A program made the translations under genes and the position numbers. Shown here piece after piece: positions 21,159 through 31,086 of a stretch of DNA of 42,516 bases. The notes under the pieces are model-generated. The model was not told where the DNA came from. It saw nothing but the letters and a program-made list of their open reading frames with translations, and made no database searches. The stretch is from assembly GCA_905339215.1 (NCBI GenBank), contig CAJPFN010000084.1:1-42516 (forward strand), read 5' to 3'. Within the stretch, counting starts at the first letter, position 1, and every line of letters begins with the position of its first letter. Source of the stretch: Rhizobiaceae bacterium. Lineage in GTDB: Bacteria; Pseudomonadota; Alphaproteobacteria; Rhizobiales; Rhizobiaceae.

Positions 21159-22999
21159 CACTCGGCGGCCTCGCGCAGGGCGGGTCTCGCGGCGTCGAGC
21201 TCGATGACGATGACCGCGCCACCCGCCGGATCGTTGGTGACCGACAGCGAGCCGCCGAAGTCCTTGACGATGTTGTAGGAGATCGACAGGCCGAGGCCCA
21301 AACCCTTGCCGACGCCCTTGGTGGTGAAGAACGGGTCGAAGATGCGCTCGGCGATCGCGGGAGGAACGCCTGGCCCGTGATCGCGCACGGTGATCGTGAC
21401 CCGGCCGGATTTTCGCCGCGCCGCGAGTTCTATGCGCCGGTCGCCGAGACCCTCGACCGCGTCGGCGGCGTTGGAGACGATGTTGACGAGGACCTGCTGC
21501 AGTCTGACGGCGCCGCCGCGCACGGTTAGTGGCGAGGGTCCGAGATCCACGGCAAGGGTCGCATCGGCTGCCTTCAGCCGCCAGCCGACAATCTCGGCAG
21601 TGTCGGAGACGACCTCCGCGAGATCGACGGGGCCGAGCTTTTCGTTCGGCTTGCGCGCGAAGTTGCGCAGGTGCCGGCTGATCGATGCCATACGGTCGGT
21701 GAGCGCGGAAATGCGAACAACGTTGTCCTTCGCCTCGTCTATCCGCTCGCGCTCGATCAGAACGACGGCATTGTCGGCATATGTCTTGACGGCCGCCAGC
21801 GGCTGGTTGAATTCGTGGCTGAGCGCGGCCGACATCTGCCCGAGAGCGGCGAGCTTTCCAGCCTGGACGAGGTCCGACTGCGTTTGCCGGAGCTGCTGTT
21901 CGGTAACGCGCCGCTCGCCGACCTCGGTTTCGAGCTGACGGTTGACGAGAGCAAGGTCTGCCGTTCGCTCCGCGACCCGCCGCTCCAGCTCGGCCTGGGC
22001 GCTGCGCTGCAGCTCCATGCGCTCGGCAAGGCGCGCCCGCCGCTGCGCGACGACGGCGGCGAGCAGCGCCGCGAGCCCGAGCACGAGGAGGGCGGCCGCC
22101 ACGCTGACATAGGCCTGCCGGTAAGCCGACGCCGTGTCCGCCAGCACGCTAACCGTCCATCCGGCGTCCGCCATCGCGGCAGAGAGCACGAGATACTCCG
22201 TCGTCCTGCCGTCGTCGCTGAGCGTCAACAGGCTGTGTTCTTCGAGCCGGCCGTGGCGCGCCGGCAGTTCGCGCAGGGTGGCGTTGGCGTAGCGCCTCGA
22301 TTCCGCCGTCCTTGCGAGCCGTTCGGGCGTCAGCGGCAACAAGCCGGCATAGAGCCAGTCCGACCGGCCAGACATGAAGATGATGCCCTCCGGATCGTTG
22401 ACGATAATCGCGTGGTCGCCGCCCCGCCACGAAGCCTCGATGGCATCGAGGTCGACCTTGAAGACAACCACGCCGCGGACATCCTGGCCGATGCGCACCG
22501 GGGCCGAGAAATAGTAGCCGCGCTTCAGGGAGGTGGTGCCCAGGGCGAAGAAGCGACCCGGACGGCCGGCGATCGCGTCCTGGAAATACGGGCGATAGGA
22601 AAAATTCTCGCCGACGAATGACAGCGGCCCGTCGTGGTTGCTCGCCGCGATCGTGTCGCCGCTGGGGACCATGACATAGATGTCGGACGATTTCAGGAGC
22701 GTGTTGATCTCCTTCAGGTAGCGGTTAGCCTCCGCCCTGAGGCCTTCGTTGGCGGGATCGCCGACGAGCGCCTTGATGCCGGCGTGGTCGGCGATCAGCG
22801 CCGGCAGCGGCTCGAACCGCCGCATGTTGCCGTCGAGGGCGGCGACGGCGAGCCTTAGCGTCGTCTGGCCGCGGGCGGCGGCGTCGTCTAGATAGACGCG
22901 CGTCGCGATCCGGCCGCCGCCGACGACGACCAGGATGGCGACCGCCAGCGCGGCCATGGCGGAGAGCAGCCACCTGGTTCTGATCGTCTTCGCCGTCAC
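21158..22999 (-). CDS. dctB: DctB-type sensor histidine kinase
   Basis: 613 residues from the GTG at 22999 (GGAGGACG upstream); an in-frame extension to 23101 would precede the first membrane segment with unrelated residues. Transmembrane segments at about 9-32 and 288-310 flank a large periplasmic double-PAS sensor, including [20 protein letters not shown], a DctB hallmark. A coiled coil (about 315-375) leads to the H-box [21 protein letters not shown]-box, G1 (RDHGPGVPP) and G2 ([15 protein letters not shown]) are present. Senses dicarboxylates in classical DctB proteins; here the partner is a tripartite transporter rather than dctA, so the ligand is probably that transporter's substrate. 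Confidence 0.9.
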   Translation of the reverse strand: MTAKTIRTRWLLSAMAALAVAILVVVGGGRIATRVYLDDAAARGQTTLRLAVAALDGNMRRFEPLPALIADHAGIKALVGDPANEGLRAEANRYLKEINTLLKSSDIYVMVPSGDTIAASNHDGPLSFVGENFSYRPYFQDAIAGRPGRFFALGTTSLKRGYYFSAPVRIGQDVRGVVVFKVDLDAIEASWRGGDHAIIVNDPEGIIFMSGRSDWLYAGLLPLTPERLARTAESRRYANATLRELPARHGRLEEHSLLTLSDDGRTTEYLVLSAAMADAGWTVSVLADTASAYRQAYVSVAAALLVLGLAALLAAVVAQRRARLAERMELQRSAQAELERRVAERTADLALVNRQLETEVGERRVTEQQLRQTQSDLVQAGKLAALGQMSAALSHEFNQPLAAVKTYADNAVVLIERERIDEAKDNVVRISALTDRMASISRHLRNFARKPNEKLGPVDLAEVVSDTAEIVGWRLKAADATLAVDLGPSPLTVRGGAVRLQQVLVNIVSNAADAVEGLGDRRIELAARRKSGRVTITVRDHGPGVPPAIAERIFDPFFTTKGVGKGLGLGLSISYNIVKDFGGSLSVTNDPAGGAVIVIELDAARPALREAAE

Positions 23000-23122
23000 C
23001 TTGTCGCCTCGTCCTCCGCCTGGAAGTATACCCGCCGGACGGGGCCTGACAATCGAGGGCGAGGCGCCGACCCTCTGGCGCGGCGCGCCGGTCCTTGGCA
23101 AGGTCGGGAAAACAGGAGTCGC

Positions 23123-24931
23123 ATGATGTCCCTATCTTCACCGAGACCCCAGGCCTGGGCGGATATCGCGCCGGTGCTCGTCGACGTAGCGATGGGGCGC
23201 AGACCGGCCGACCTGGTGGTGCGCAACGGCCGCTGGGTCAACGTCCACTCGGGCGAGATCATCGCCGGGACCGACCTCGCCGTCGTCGCCGGGCGCTTTG
23301 CCTATTGCGGTCCCGATGCCAGCCACGCCATCGGCAAGGGCACCAAGGTCGTCGATGCCGGCGGCCGCTACCTGGTGCCGGGCCTCTGCGACGGCCACAT
23401 GCATGTCGAGAGCGGCATGGTGACGGTCACCGAGTTCTGCCGGGCGGTGATCCCGCACGGCACGACCTCGATGTTCATCGACCCGCACGAGATCGCCAAC
23501 GTGCTCGGCCTGGACGGCGTCAGGCTGATGCATGACGAGGCGCTGGCGATGCCGGTCAACGTGCACGTGCAGATGCCGTCCTGCGTGCCCTCGGCGCCCG
23601 GGCTGGAGAACCCCGGCGCCACGCTCGGCGTCGCCGACGTCGCAGAGGCAATGACCTGGCCGAACATCATCGGCCTCGGCGAGGTGATGAACTTCCCCGG
23701 CGTGGTGGCGAACGACCCCGTCATGACCGGCGAGATCGCCGCGACGCTCAGGGCGGGACGGACGGTCGGCGGCCACTACGCCTCGCCGGACCTCGGCCTG
23801 CCGTTCCACGGCTACGTCGCCGGCGGACCGCAGGACGACCACGAGGGCACGCGGGCCGAGGACGCCATCGCCCGCGTCCGCCAGGGCATGAAAGCGATGC
23901 TGCGGCTGGGTTCTGCCTGGTACGACGTCGCCGCCCAGGTCAAGGCGGTGACCGAGGCCGGCATCGACCCGCGCAACCTGATCCTATGCACCGACGACAG
24001 CCATTCGGGCACGCTCGTCAACGAGGGGCACATGGACCGCGTGGTGCGCCACGCGATTTCGCAGGGGCTGAAGCCGATCACCGCCATCCAGATGGCGACG
24101 ATCAACACAGCAGAGCATTTTGGACTCGAGCGCGAGATCGGGTCGATCGCGCCCGGGCGGTCGGGCGATTTCCTCATCGTCGCCGACCTGGCTGCGATGC
24201 AGATCGACGAGGTCTATGCGCGCGGCGTGCGGCTCGCCCGCAACGGCCGGCTCGACGTCGAGATCGGACCCTACGACTATCCGCAGAAGGCGAAGAACAC
24301 GGTCAGGCTGGGCAGGAGACTCTCGGCGAAGGATTTCGACGTCGTCGCGCCGAAAGGCGCCAACGACGTTCGCGTGCGCGTCATCGGCGTAATCGAGAAC
24401 CAGGCACCGACGCGGGCGCTGGAAGCCGACCTGGCCGTCGAAGACGGGCTGGTCGCCATGGACCGGCGTAACGACATCTGCCAGATCGCGCTGGTCGAGC
24501 GCCACCGCGGCACCGGCGCCGTGGTCAACGGCTTTGTCTCCGGCTTCGGCTACATGGAAGACTGCGCGCTTGCCTCGACGGTCGCCCACGATTCGCACCA
24601 CATGATCGTGGTGGGCACCAACAAGGCGGACATGGCGCTGGCCGCGAATCGCCTCGGCCAGGTCGGCGGCGGCGCCGTGCTCTTTTCCAAGGGCAAGGAG
24701 ATCGCCATCGTCGAGATGCCGATCGCGGGCCTCATGTCGGACGAGCGCGCCGAGATCGTCGCGCAGAAGGCTCAGGCCCTGACGGAGGCCATGCGCAAGA
24801 TGGGCTGCAGCCTCAACAACGCCTACATGCAGCATTCGCTGCTGGCGTTAGTGGTCATTCCGGAGCTGAGGATCTCCGACGTCGGCATCGTCGACGTCAC
24901 CACCTTCAGGAAAGTCGATCTGTTCCTTTGA
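23123..24931 (+). CDS. ade: Adenine deaminase
   Basis: A 602-residue amidohydrolase converting adenine to hypoxanthine and ammonia (purine salvage, cytoplasm). Metal-binding GHMHVESGM at residues 91-99 is specific for the adenine deaminase family, followed by PHGTTSMFIDPHEIANVLG, the conserved FPGVVANDP region and CTDDSHSGTLVNEGHMD. The C-terminal adenine-deaminase domain (ending TTFRKVDLFL) is complete. An AGGAG site precedes the ATG pair at 23123/23126. Divergent from the dctBD operon and convergent with the lipoprotein hydrolase. Confidence 0.93.
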   Translation: MMSLSSPRPQAWADIAPVLVDVAMGRRPADLVVRNGRWVNVHSGEIIAGTDLAVVAGRFAYCGPDASHAIGKGTKVVDAGGRYLVPGLCDGHMHVESGMVTVTEFCRAVIPHGTTSMFIDPHEIANVLGLDGVRLMHDEALAMPVNVHVQMPSCVPSAPGLENPGATLGVADVAEAMTWPNIIGLGEVMNFPGVVANDPVMTGEIAATLRAGRTVGGHYASPDLGLPFHGYVAGGPQDDHEGTRAEDAIARVRQGMKAMLRLGSAWYDVAAQVKAVTEAGIDPRNLILCTDDSHSGTLVNEGHMDRVVRHAISQGLKPITAIQMATINTAEHFGLEREIGSIAPGRSGDFLIVADLAAMQIDEVYARGVRLARNGRLDVEIGPYDYPQKAKNTVRLGRRLSAKDFDVVAPKGANDVRVRVIGVIENQAPTRALEADLAVEDGLVAMDRRNDICQIALVERHRGTGAVVNGFVSGFGYMEDCALASTVAHDSHHMIVVGTNKADMALAANRLGQVGGGAVLFSKGKEIAIVEMPIAGLMSDERAEIVAQKAQALTEAMRKMGCSLNNAYMQHSLLALVVIPELRISDVGIVDVTTFRKVDLFL

Positions 24932-24952
24932 CGGAAACGCTGTGCCCGCCGG

Positions 24953-26149
24953 CTATTCGCCGACGGCGACGTTGAGCACGGCGGCCGGCGTGGTGATCAC
25001 CACCGCGGCTGCCGAAGTCACGGTCTGGCCGACGCCCTCGGCGAGGCGCGTGATGCTGTCCGTCAGCTGGGTCTCGGTGTCGCCGAGGCCGTCGGCATCG
25101 GTCAGGCGGGCGCCGAGCATGCGCACCATGACCGGGTTCTCCACGAACGTGGTGTGGTTGAAACTGTCTCCAGCCTCGACGTTGCTCAGGTCGGCGACGA
25201 TGACGCCGTAGCTTGCCAGGTCCTGTGCGTCGGCATAGTCGCCGGCGCGGCTGCGGCCGGCGATGAATCCCGAAACGTTGAGCGCCCTGTCCTTGGCCGA
25301 AGTGACGACGATGAAGGGCTTGTCCGGCGGTCCGTAGTCGCGCAACTGGCTCTTGAAGACGTCGACGTCGATATCGGGTGCGGCGAGCACGACGTCGCCG
25401 AGGCGGCCGCCGAAGTCGCGGTCGCCGGCGGCCGCGGCCTGGCGCAGCGCTTCCATCGTCACCCAGTTGCCCATCGAATGGGCGACGACGTCGATGCGCT
25501 TGGCGCCGGCGGACGCGACCAGCCGAAGCGTGTCGCCGAGCGCGTTGCGGGCGATGGTGGCGCTGTTGTTGTCGTACACATAGCCGATCGGGCTGCCGGC
25601 CGACGCCCAGGTGAACAGGACCGGCGTGCCTTGATAGCCGGCGTCGTGGGCGATCTGCGTCGCCCGGAAGACGGCCTTGTCGAAACTCGTGTTGTAGCCG
25701 TGGATGAAGACCAAGGCGCGGCCGCCATTGCTGGCGATGTCGGCCGCGAGCGCGTCGCGGAATGCCGCGTCTCCGGCGTAGCGTGTGGCGTCTGTGGCGG
25801 CGAAGTGCTTTGCCGGATTGATCTTCGCGCCGACCCGCGGACGCTCCAGCTTGCCGGTCTCGTGTACGGCAGGCACGGTTACGTCGACCTTGGCGAAGGA
25901 AAGCATGTTGCCGCGTTCGCCGTTGAATACCTCGGTCCGCCGTTTCGCCGGCGCCCTAGTCGTGGCGACGAAGATGCCGTGCGTGCCGGCGATCGCGCCG
26001 GCGGGCGCGCCGATCGCGCTGGTCACGATCAGGTCGCGCGAGGCCGTGCCCGTGCATCCGCCGAGCGCGAACGCCGCGGCGAGTAGAGCGGCGAAGCGGA
26101 AGCTTGCTCGGTTCCGGTTGGGCAACGGTCGGCGCGCGCGTTCAGTCAT
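24953..26149 (-). CDS. Lipoprotein alpha/beta hydrolase, DUF900 family
   Basis: 398 residues from the ATG at 26149, chosen because it gives a lipoprotein signal with lipobox LGGC (C32). A longer start at 26203 would bury that signal. The DUF900 esterase-like fold follows: THGIFVATTRAP near residue 60, oxyanion segment ALVFIHGYNTSFDKAVFRA (about 145-163), nucleophile S225 in VVAHSMGNW, and an acidic/His region near the C-terminus (SFNHTTFVENP). Predicted membrane-anchored serine hydrolase of unknown substrate. Single gene, 61 bases downstream of the M24-like gene and possibly co-transcribed with it. Confidence 0.85.
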   Translation of the reverse strand: MTERARRPLPNRNRASFRFAALLAAAFALGGCTGTASRDLIVTSAIGAPAGAIAGTHGIFVATTRAPAKRRTEVFNGERGNMLSFAKVDVTVPAVHETGKLERPRVGAKINPAKHFAATDATRYAGDAAFRDALAADIASNGGRALVFIHGYNTSFDKAVFRATQIAHDAGYQGTPVLFTWASAGSPIGYVYDNNSATIARNALGDTLRLVASAGAKRIDVVAHSMGNWVTMEALRQAAAAGDRDFGGRLGDVVLAAPDIDVDVFKSQLRDYGPPDKPFIVVTSAKDRALNVSGFIAGRSRAGDYADAQDLASYGVIVADLSNVEAGDSFNHTTFVENPVMVRMLGARLTDADGLGDTETQLTDSITRLAEGVGQTVTSAAAVVITTPAAVLNVAVGE

Positions 26150-26210
26150 GTCAGATGCGATCAGCTGTACCTCCGGTCCAGATTGCCGCACAGCCGTCGT
26201 CAAATCGTTA

Positions 26211-27620
26211 CTACAGCCGGCGCCCGGACACGGTCATTGCCTGGTTCCTGGCCAGCCAATATGGCGGCAGAAAGGCGGGGATGTTGGAGAAGGGCAGTAT
26301 CTCGGGCCGAAGCCTGATACCCAACTCGTCGGTCATGAAGGCACGGCGCGCCTCGATGCGACGCCAGGCTTCGGGGAAGCGCCCGGCGAACTCCTCGCGC
26401 AGCGCCTCGTCGGCGAGCGCAATCCCGTCCTCGATGTTGGTCGTGAACCAGCGCGTCCCGGTCGCCGGAATGACGTCGACCTGCAGCGCCATGCCCGACG
26501 CCAGCGGGATTTCGGAACCGGCGAAGACCGGTGAGTGCATCCACTCGTCGAGGTGAATTTGGTGACCCGGGTTGAGCGAAATGCCGAAGAAGGGATCGCC
26601 GACGCGGTCGTGGATGGCATTCCACAAGGTTCCGCCCGTCACGCCGATGCCGACCGCTTCGTACCAGTCGACGACTGCCGCGAAGTAAGGACCGACCAGC
26701 CGGTCGACATAGTCCCGGATATCCGCCGGCAGGTCCCGCGGCCCTTCGGCGAGGAAACCGGCGCGGGCGCTCAAACCGCCCTGGACGCCGCAGGCGACGG
26801 TCACCGGATCGCCGACGCGCAAGACGTTCAGGCTGGGACTCGGCAGTCCGTAGGCGGCACGGCGGCCGCTCGACAGCATCGGATGGGCCGAGAGCGGCAG
26901 GCCGTTGAGGCCGAGAAGCCGCGCGGCGTGCAGTTCGGTCATGCCCGGCTCGGCGCCGGCGAGTACGTTGCGCACGCCCTGCGAGGCGAAGGTCGCGGCG
27001 AACTCGAAGGCGGCGAGCTGCTCGGCCTCGTTGATGGCGCGCAGGCCGTCGGCGGGCGCCATCATCAGGTCGGCCGCGTTGACAACTTCGCCGCGCGGAC
27101 CGACGAGGGCGCGCAGCGTGTCTGCGACGAAGGAGGGCAGGTCGAGCGCCGTCGGCCCGAATCCGCGGTCGCCGGCACCGAACGGCTTCCACCCGATCGC
27201 GCCGATGCGCTGGCCCGGCCCGATGCCGCAGTCGGCAAGGATGTCGGAAAGGGCAGCGGAGCGGTCGCGCGGCTGCGCCGGCAGCGAGAAAGTCTGGTAG
27301 AGCACCCGCTCGTAGGGGCCGTCGCAGAGCTCGGCATAGCTCCAGCCCTCGTTGCCGACGAGCAGGCGCGGAAGCCGGCCGGGCAGGATGACGAGCAGCG
27401 TTTCCTCGAAGCGAGGATCGTAGCCGCTGAGATAGGCGACGTTGGCCGAATGCTCGCGGTCGCCGTAGACAGCGAAACCGTCGAGCCGTTCTTTGGCGCC
27501 GCGGGCGAGCAAGGCCTCGATGCGGCGTTCGAGGAGCGCGCGGCCGATTGACGGTTGCTCCGTCGGTTCGCCGAACGCGGGCAGGACAACGGGTTTCAGC
27601 GCGACCGAGGCGACGGGCAT
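26211..27620 (-). CDS. M24 (aminopeptidase P/creatinase-fold) protein with degenerate metal site
   Basis: 469 residues from the ATG at 27620. An N-terminal creatinase-like domain (1-180; NVAYLSGYDPRFEETLLVIL) and a C-terminal pita-bread domain (190-469). The overall layout and lengths fit M24 peptidases. In place of the two metal-binding aspartates (D-x-G ... S-D-x-T-R in active enzymes) the sequence reads VTVACGVQGGLSARAGFL (residues 273-290); the histidine segment is NPGHQIHLDEW and the EPG segment reads LQVDVIPATG. The dinuclear metal site is therefore probably lost. Likely a non-peptidase member with a binding or other catalytic role. It lies 71 bases after trkH. Confidence 0.82.
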   Translation of the reverse strand: MPVASVALKPVVLPAFGEPTEQPSIGRALLERRIEALLARGAKERLDGFAVYGDREHSANVAYLSGYDPRFEETLLVILPGRLPRLLVGNEGWSYAELCDGPYERVLYQTFSLPAQPRDRSAALSDILADCGIGPGQRIGAIGWKPFGAGDRGFGPTALDLPSFVADTLRALVGPRGEVVNAADLMMAPADGLRAINEAEQLAAFEFAATFASQGVRNVLAGAEPGMTELHAARLLGLNGLPLSAHPMLSSGRRAAYGLPSPSLNVLRVGDPVTVACGVQGGLSARAGFLAEGPRDLPADIRDYVDRLVGPYFAAVVDWYEAVGIGVTGGTLWNAIHDRVGDPFFGISLNPGHQIHLDEWMHSPVFAGSEIPLASGMALQVDVIPATGTRWFTTNIEDGIALADEALREEFAGRFPEAWRRIEARRAFMTDELGIRLRPEILPFSNIPAFLPPYWLARNQAMTVSGRRL

Positions 27621-27691
27621 GGCACGATTCCTCCGATTGGGCCGGAGTCTTTCCACGAACGGCGACGATGGGGAAGGGCGGAGTTGCCCGC

Positions 27692-29149
27692 CTACCGGCC
27701 CCAGAAGGTCGGCGTGAAGACGACGAAGACGGCGAGGATTTCCAGGCGGCCGACCAGCATCAGCGCGGAGCAGATCCACTTGGCCGCATCCGGAAGGGTG
27801 GAGAAGTTGCCGGTCGGGCCGATGATGGTGCCGAGGCCCGGACCGACATTGGTCAGCGCCGTCAGCGCGCCTGTGGTCGCGGTGACGAGGTCGAGCCCGG
27901 TCGCGGCGAGCAGGATCGTGGCGATCGCCCAGATGACGAAGAAGGCAGCGATGAAGAGGACGACCGCGCGCTGCATGTCGGCATCCACGGTGCGGTCGCC
28001 ATAGCGGACCGGCTGAACCGCGTTCGGGTAGACCAGCCGCCGCAGGCCGTTGCCCAGCAGTTCGAAGAGGATGAGGAAGCGGTAGGCCTTGATGCCGCCG
28101 GTCGTCGATCCCGAGCAGCCGCCCAGGAAGGTGGCGACGAAGGCGCAGGCGACCGCGAAAGAACCCCACGATCCGTAGTCGTCGCTGGCGTAGCCGGTCG
28201 TGGTGATTACCGAGACGAAGTTGAAGGCGGAATGCGTGATCGCGTCGAAGAAGGGAATTTCCAGCTTAACCCTGAGATAGATGGCGACGGCGACCGAGAA
28301 GACGATGGCATAGCCGGCGAAGACGCGGATCTGCGGGTCGCGCAGCGCGTCGAGGCGGCCGCGCAGCGCAAAAAGGATCATGATCGAGAAGGGCAGCGCG
28401 CCGACGAACATGAACAAGGTCGCGATCCAGAGGATCGTGGGATTGTCGGAATAGTGGGCGAAGGAGGCGTCGTGGGTCGAGAAGCCGGCGGTGGCGACCG
28501 TCGTCATGGCGTGGTTGATGGCGTGGAAACCGTCCATGCCGGCGGCGGCGTAGCAGATCGCGCAAAGGATGCCGAGCGAGCCGTAGATGCCGACTAGGGC
28601 GAGCGCGAAGGTCTGGAAACGTTCGAAGGGGCGGTCCTCGATGTCGGAGGACTCGATTTTGAAGTAGGAGACGCCGCCGATGTTGAGGAACGGCAGCAGG
28701 AACAGGCCAAGCGCGATGACGCCGAGCCCGCCGATGAAGTTGAGCAGCGAACGCCAGAGAAGCAGTCCGGGCGGAAGATCGTCGAGGCCGGACATCACGG
28801 TCGATCCGGTCGCAGTGACGCCGGAGACGGACTCGAAGAAGGCGTCGGCGAGGTTCATATCGACGGAGGACGCCAGGAACGGCACGGCACCCGCAATCGC
28901 CATAGTCAGCCACAGGAGATTGACAAGGAGAAAGCCGAATCGCGTCGTCGCCTGCGGCGCGCGACCCTGGGTAGCGAGCGCGACGGCCATCGCCAGCCCG
29001 CCGAGGAACAGCGCGGAGAAGGCAAACACCCGCCAGTCGTCGTTTCCCGTGGCAAGGTCGACCATGGCAGGGATGAGCATCGCCACGGACAGATAGAGCG
29101 CGAAGATTGCCGAGATATGGATGGCGGCCCGCGCCGCGCTTCTGTTCAT
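27692..29149 (-). CDS. trkH: Potassium uptake protein TrkH family
   Basis: 485 residues from the ATG at 29149 (GGAGATC upstream). The frame is open further upstream, but the membrane domain begins here. About ten transmembrane segments with repeated pore-loop signatures: SVSGVTATGSTVMSGL, NHAMTTVATAGFSTHDASFA, FNFVSVITTTGYASDDYGSW and ALTNVGPGLGTIIGPTGNFS, the four half-filter loops of the K+-translocating subunit. It works with cytoplasmic TrkA, which is not in this window. Divergent from ilvA across 144 bases. Confidence 0.93.
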   Translation of the reverse strand: MNRSAARAAIHISAIFALYLSVAMLIPAMVDLATGNDDWRVFAFSALFLGGLAMAVALATQGRAPQATTRFGFLLVNLLWLTMAIAGAVPFLASSVDMNLADAFFESVSGVTATGSTVMSGLDDLPPGLLLWRSLLNFIGGLGVIALGLFLLPFLNIGGVSYFKIESSDIEDRPFERFQTFALALVGIYGSLGILCAICYAAAGMDGFHAINHAMTTVATAGFSTHDASFAHYSDNPTILWIATLFMFVGALPFSIMILFALRGRLDALRDPQIRVFAGYAIVFSVAVAIYLRVKLEIPFFDAITHSAFNFVSVITTTGYASDDYGSWGSFAVACAFVATFLGGCSGSTTGGIKAYRFLILFELLGNGLRRLVYPNAVQPVRYGDRTVDADMQRAVVLFIAAFFVIWAIATILLAATGLDLVTATTGALTALTNVGPGLGTIIGPTGNFSTLPDAAKWICSALMLVGRLEILAVFVVFTPTFWGR

Positions 29150-29293
29150 GTGATCTCCGGCCCCGGATCGCGGTCGTGCGCCGTACGGCCGAGGTTGCCT
29201 CGGGCCGTGCGATTGTGGCTTCATACAAGCGATTACACCGCCGCGCCAAGCGCCGGCTGCAACCCCCTGCCGTGAAACGGGCGAGACGGATCG

Positions 29294-30550
29294 ATGACAG
29301 ACTTCATGTCGCGGGTGGCGAAGGCGGCGGAGGCCCAGCGCGTGCTCTTTGAGCCGACGCCGCTGCAGCACAACCTCTATCTGTCGCAGAAGACCGGCGC
29401 GCGCGTCCTGCTGAAGCGCGAGGACCTGTCTCCGGTGCGCTCCTACAAGATCCGCGGCGCCTTCAACTTTTTCCGCAAGGCGCTCGCCGCGGGCGGCGCG
29501 CCGGACCTCTTCGTCTGCGCCTCGGCCGGCAACCACGCGCAAGGCTTCGCCTTCGTCTGCCGCCATTTCGGTCGCCGCGGCGTGGTCTTCATGCCGGTCA
29601 CGACGCCGCAGCAGAAGATCGACAAGACCCGCCACTTCGGCGGCGACCGGATCGAGGTACGCCTCGTCGGCGACTTCTTCGACGACTGCTACCGCGCCGC
29701 CCAGGTCTTCGCCGAGGAGACCGGCGGGCGGATGGTGCCGCCCTTCGACCATCACGACATCATCGAGGGCCAGGCTACGGTAGGCCTCGAAATCCTCGGG
29801 CAGATGGCGGGCGGCGAGCGCCCCGATATCGTCATACTGCCGGTCGGCGGCGGCGGGCTGGCTGCGGGCGTGACCCAGTATGTCCGCCAGGCCGGCGCCG
29901 ATCCGCGGTTCCTCTTCGCCGAGCCGGCAGGGGCCCCGAGCCTGAAGCAGAGCCTCGCTGCCGAGCGCAGGGTCAGGCTGGCCAAGGTCGACAATTTCGT
30001 CGACGGCGCCGCGGTGGCCGAGATCGGCCGCGAGAATTTCCGCCGGCTGAAGGATTTTCCGGCAGACAGCGTCACGCTCATACCGGAAGACCGGCTCTGC
30101 GCGACGATGATCGAGATGCTGAACATCGAGGGCGTCGTGCTCGAGCCGGCCGGCGCGTTGGCCATCGATGCGCTGAAGGACATGTCGCGCAAGGAACTGA
30201 AGGGGCGCACCATCGTCGCCGTCGTCTCGGGCGGCAATTTCGATTTCGAGCGGCTGCCCGACGTGAAGGAGCGGGCGCTGCGCTACGAGGGGCTGAAGAA
30301 GTACTTCGTCTTCCGCTTTCCCCAGCGGCCCGGCGCGCTGCGCGACTTCCTTGCGCTGCTCGGCCCCGACGACGACATCGTTCGCTTCGAGTATCTGAAG
30401 AAGTCGGCGCGCAACTTCGGCTCTGTGCTGATCGGGCTGGAGACCAAGGACCGCAGGAACTTCGACGCTCTGGTGAAGCGATTCGACGAGGCGGGCTGGG
30501 CCTACGAGGACATCACCGACAACGAGACGCTGGCCGGGTTGATCATATGA
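29294..30550 (+). CDS. ilvA: Threonine dehydratase (threonine ammonia-lyase)
   Basis: A 418-residue PLP enzyme converting threonine to 2-oxobutanoate, the first step of isoleucine synthesis. PLP lysine K52 in RSYKIRGAFN, SAGNHAQGFA (77-86), glycine loop PVGGGGLAAGVTQYV. C-terminal ACT-like regulatory domain (about 325-418; LKKYFVFRFPQRPGALRDFL), so feedback control is likely. A longer, single-ACT form rather than the two-ACT enterobacterial type. The start ATG at 29294 follows a purine-rich GAGACGG. Overlaps the DUF1697 gene by four bases. Confidence 0.9.
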   Translation: MTDFMSRVAKAAEAQRVLFEPTPLQHNLYLSQKTGARVLLKREDLSPVRSYKIRGAFNFFRKALAAGGAPDLFVCASAGNHAQGFAFVCRHFGRRGVVFMPVTTPQQKIDKTRHFGGDRIEVRLVGDFFDDCYRAAQVFAEETGGRMVPPFDHHDIIEGQATVGLEILGQMAGGERPDIVILPVGGGGLAAGVTQYVRQAGADPRFLFAEPAGAPSLKQSLAAERRVRLAKVDNFVDGAAVAEIGRENFRRLKDFPADSVTLIPEDRLCATMIEMLNIEGVVLEPAGALAIDALKDMSRKELKGRTIVAVVSGGNFDFERLPDVKERALRYEGLKKYFVFRFPQRPGALRDFLALLGPDDDIVRFEYLKKSARNFGSVLIGLETKDRRNFDALVKRFDEAGWAYEDITDNETLAGLII

Positions 30551-31086
30551 GCGGGAAGATCGTTTATATCCTTCTCTTCCGCGGCGTCGGCGGGGCGACG
30601 CAGTTGCCGGTGAAGCCGCTGAAGAAAGCGCTGACCGAAGCCGGCTTCGACAATGTCGGCACCTACATCAACAGCGGCAATGCCTTTCTGCGGACCGACA
30701 AGCCGCAGGCGGAGATGCTCGAAACGGTGGCGCGGATCTGTCGGGACGCGTTCGGTTTCACCAAGGAGATCCATGCACCGACGCTCGCCGAATGGCAGAC
30801 GGTAATCGACAACAACCCCTTTCCCGACTTCAAGGAGGGCAAGCATCTGCATGCCGCCTGGCTGGACCGTGAGCCGAAGCCCGGCGCGGTCGCGGCGCTG
30901 AGGGCGGTCTGCGCCGAGGGCGAGGGGATCGAGGTCGTCGGCCGCGTCGCCTATCTGCACACGCCGCACGGCTTCGGCCGGTCGAAGCTTGCCGAGAAGT
31001 TCGACAAACTGATCGGCGTTGCCAACACGGCGCGCAACTGGAACAGCGTGCTGAAGCTGCGCGAACTCGCCGAACAGGCCGTCTGA
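30547..31086 (+). CDS. DUF1697 family protein
   Basis: A 179-residue soluble protein with the DUF1697 pattern: YILLFRGVGGATQLPVKPLK, then FDNVGTYINSGNAFLR (residues about 35-50), and VANTARNWNSVLKLRELAEQ at the C-terminus, corresponding to the family's TxRNWxTVxKL motif. Function unknown in the family. ATGA overlap with ilvA (30547-30550) implies co-translation, though a metabolic link is not obvious. Confidence 0.9.
   Translation: MSGKIVYILLFRGVGGATQLPVKPLKKALTEAGFDNVGTYINSGNAFLRTDKPQAEMLETVARICRDAFGFTKEIHAPTLAEWQTVIDNNPFPDFKEGKHLHAAWLDREPKPGAVAALRAVCAEGEGIEVVGRVAYLHTPHGFGRSKLAEKFDKLIGVANTARNWNSVLKLRELAEQAV

Noticed and set aside
19701-21278. Long plus-strand open frame opposite the dctD-like gene
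   Set aside because: The minus strand encodes a complete NtrC-type regulator with all motifs; the plus frame has no recognisable domain and spans the operon boundary.
28170-29755. Minus-strand extension of trkH up to 29755
   Set aside because: The extra 200 codons overlap ilvA antisense and lack hydrophobic segments; the ATG at 29149 has a ribosome site and starts the membrane domain.
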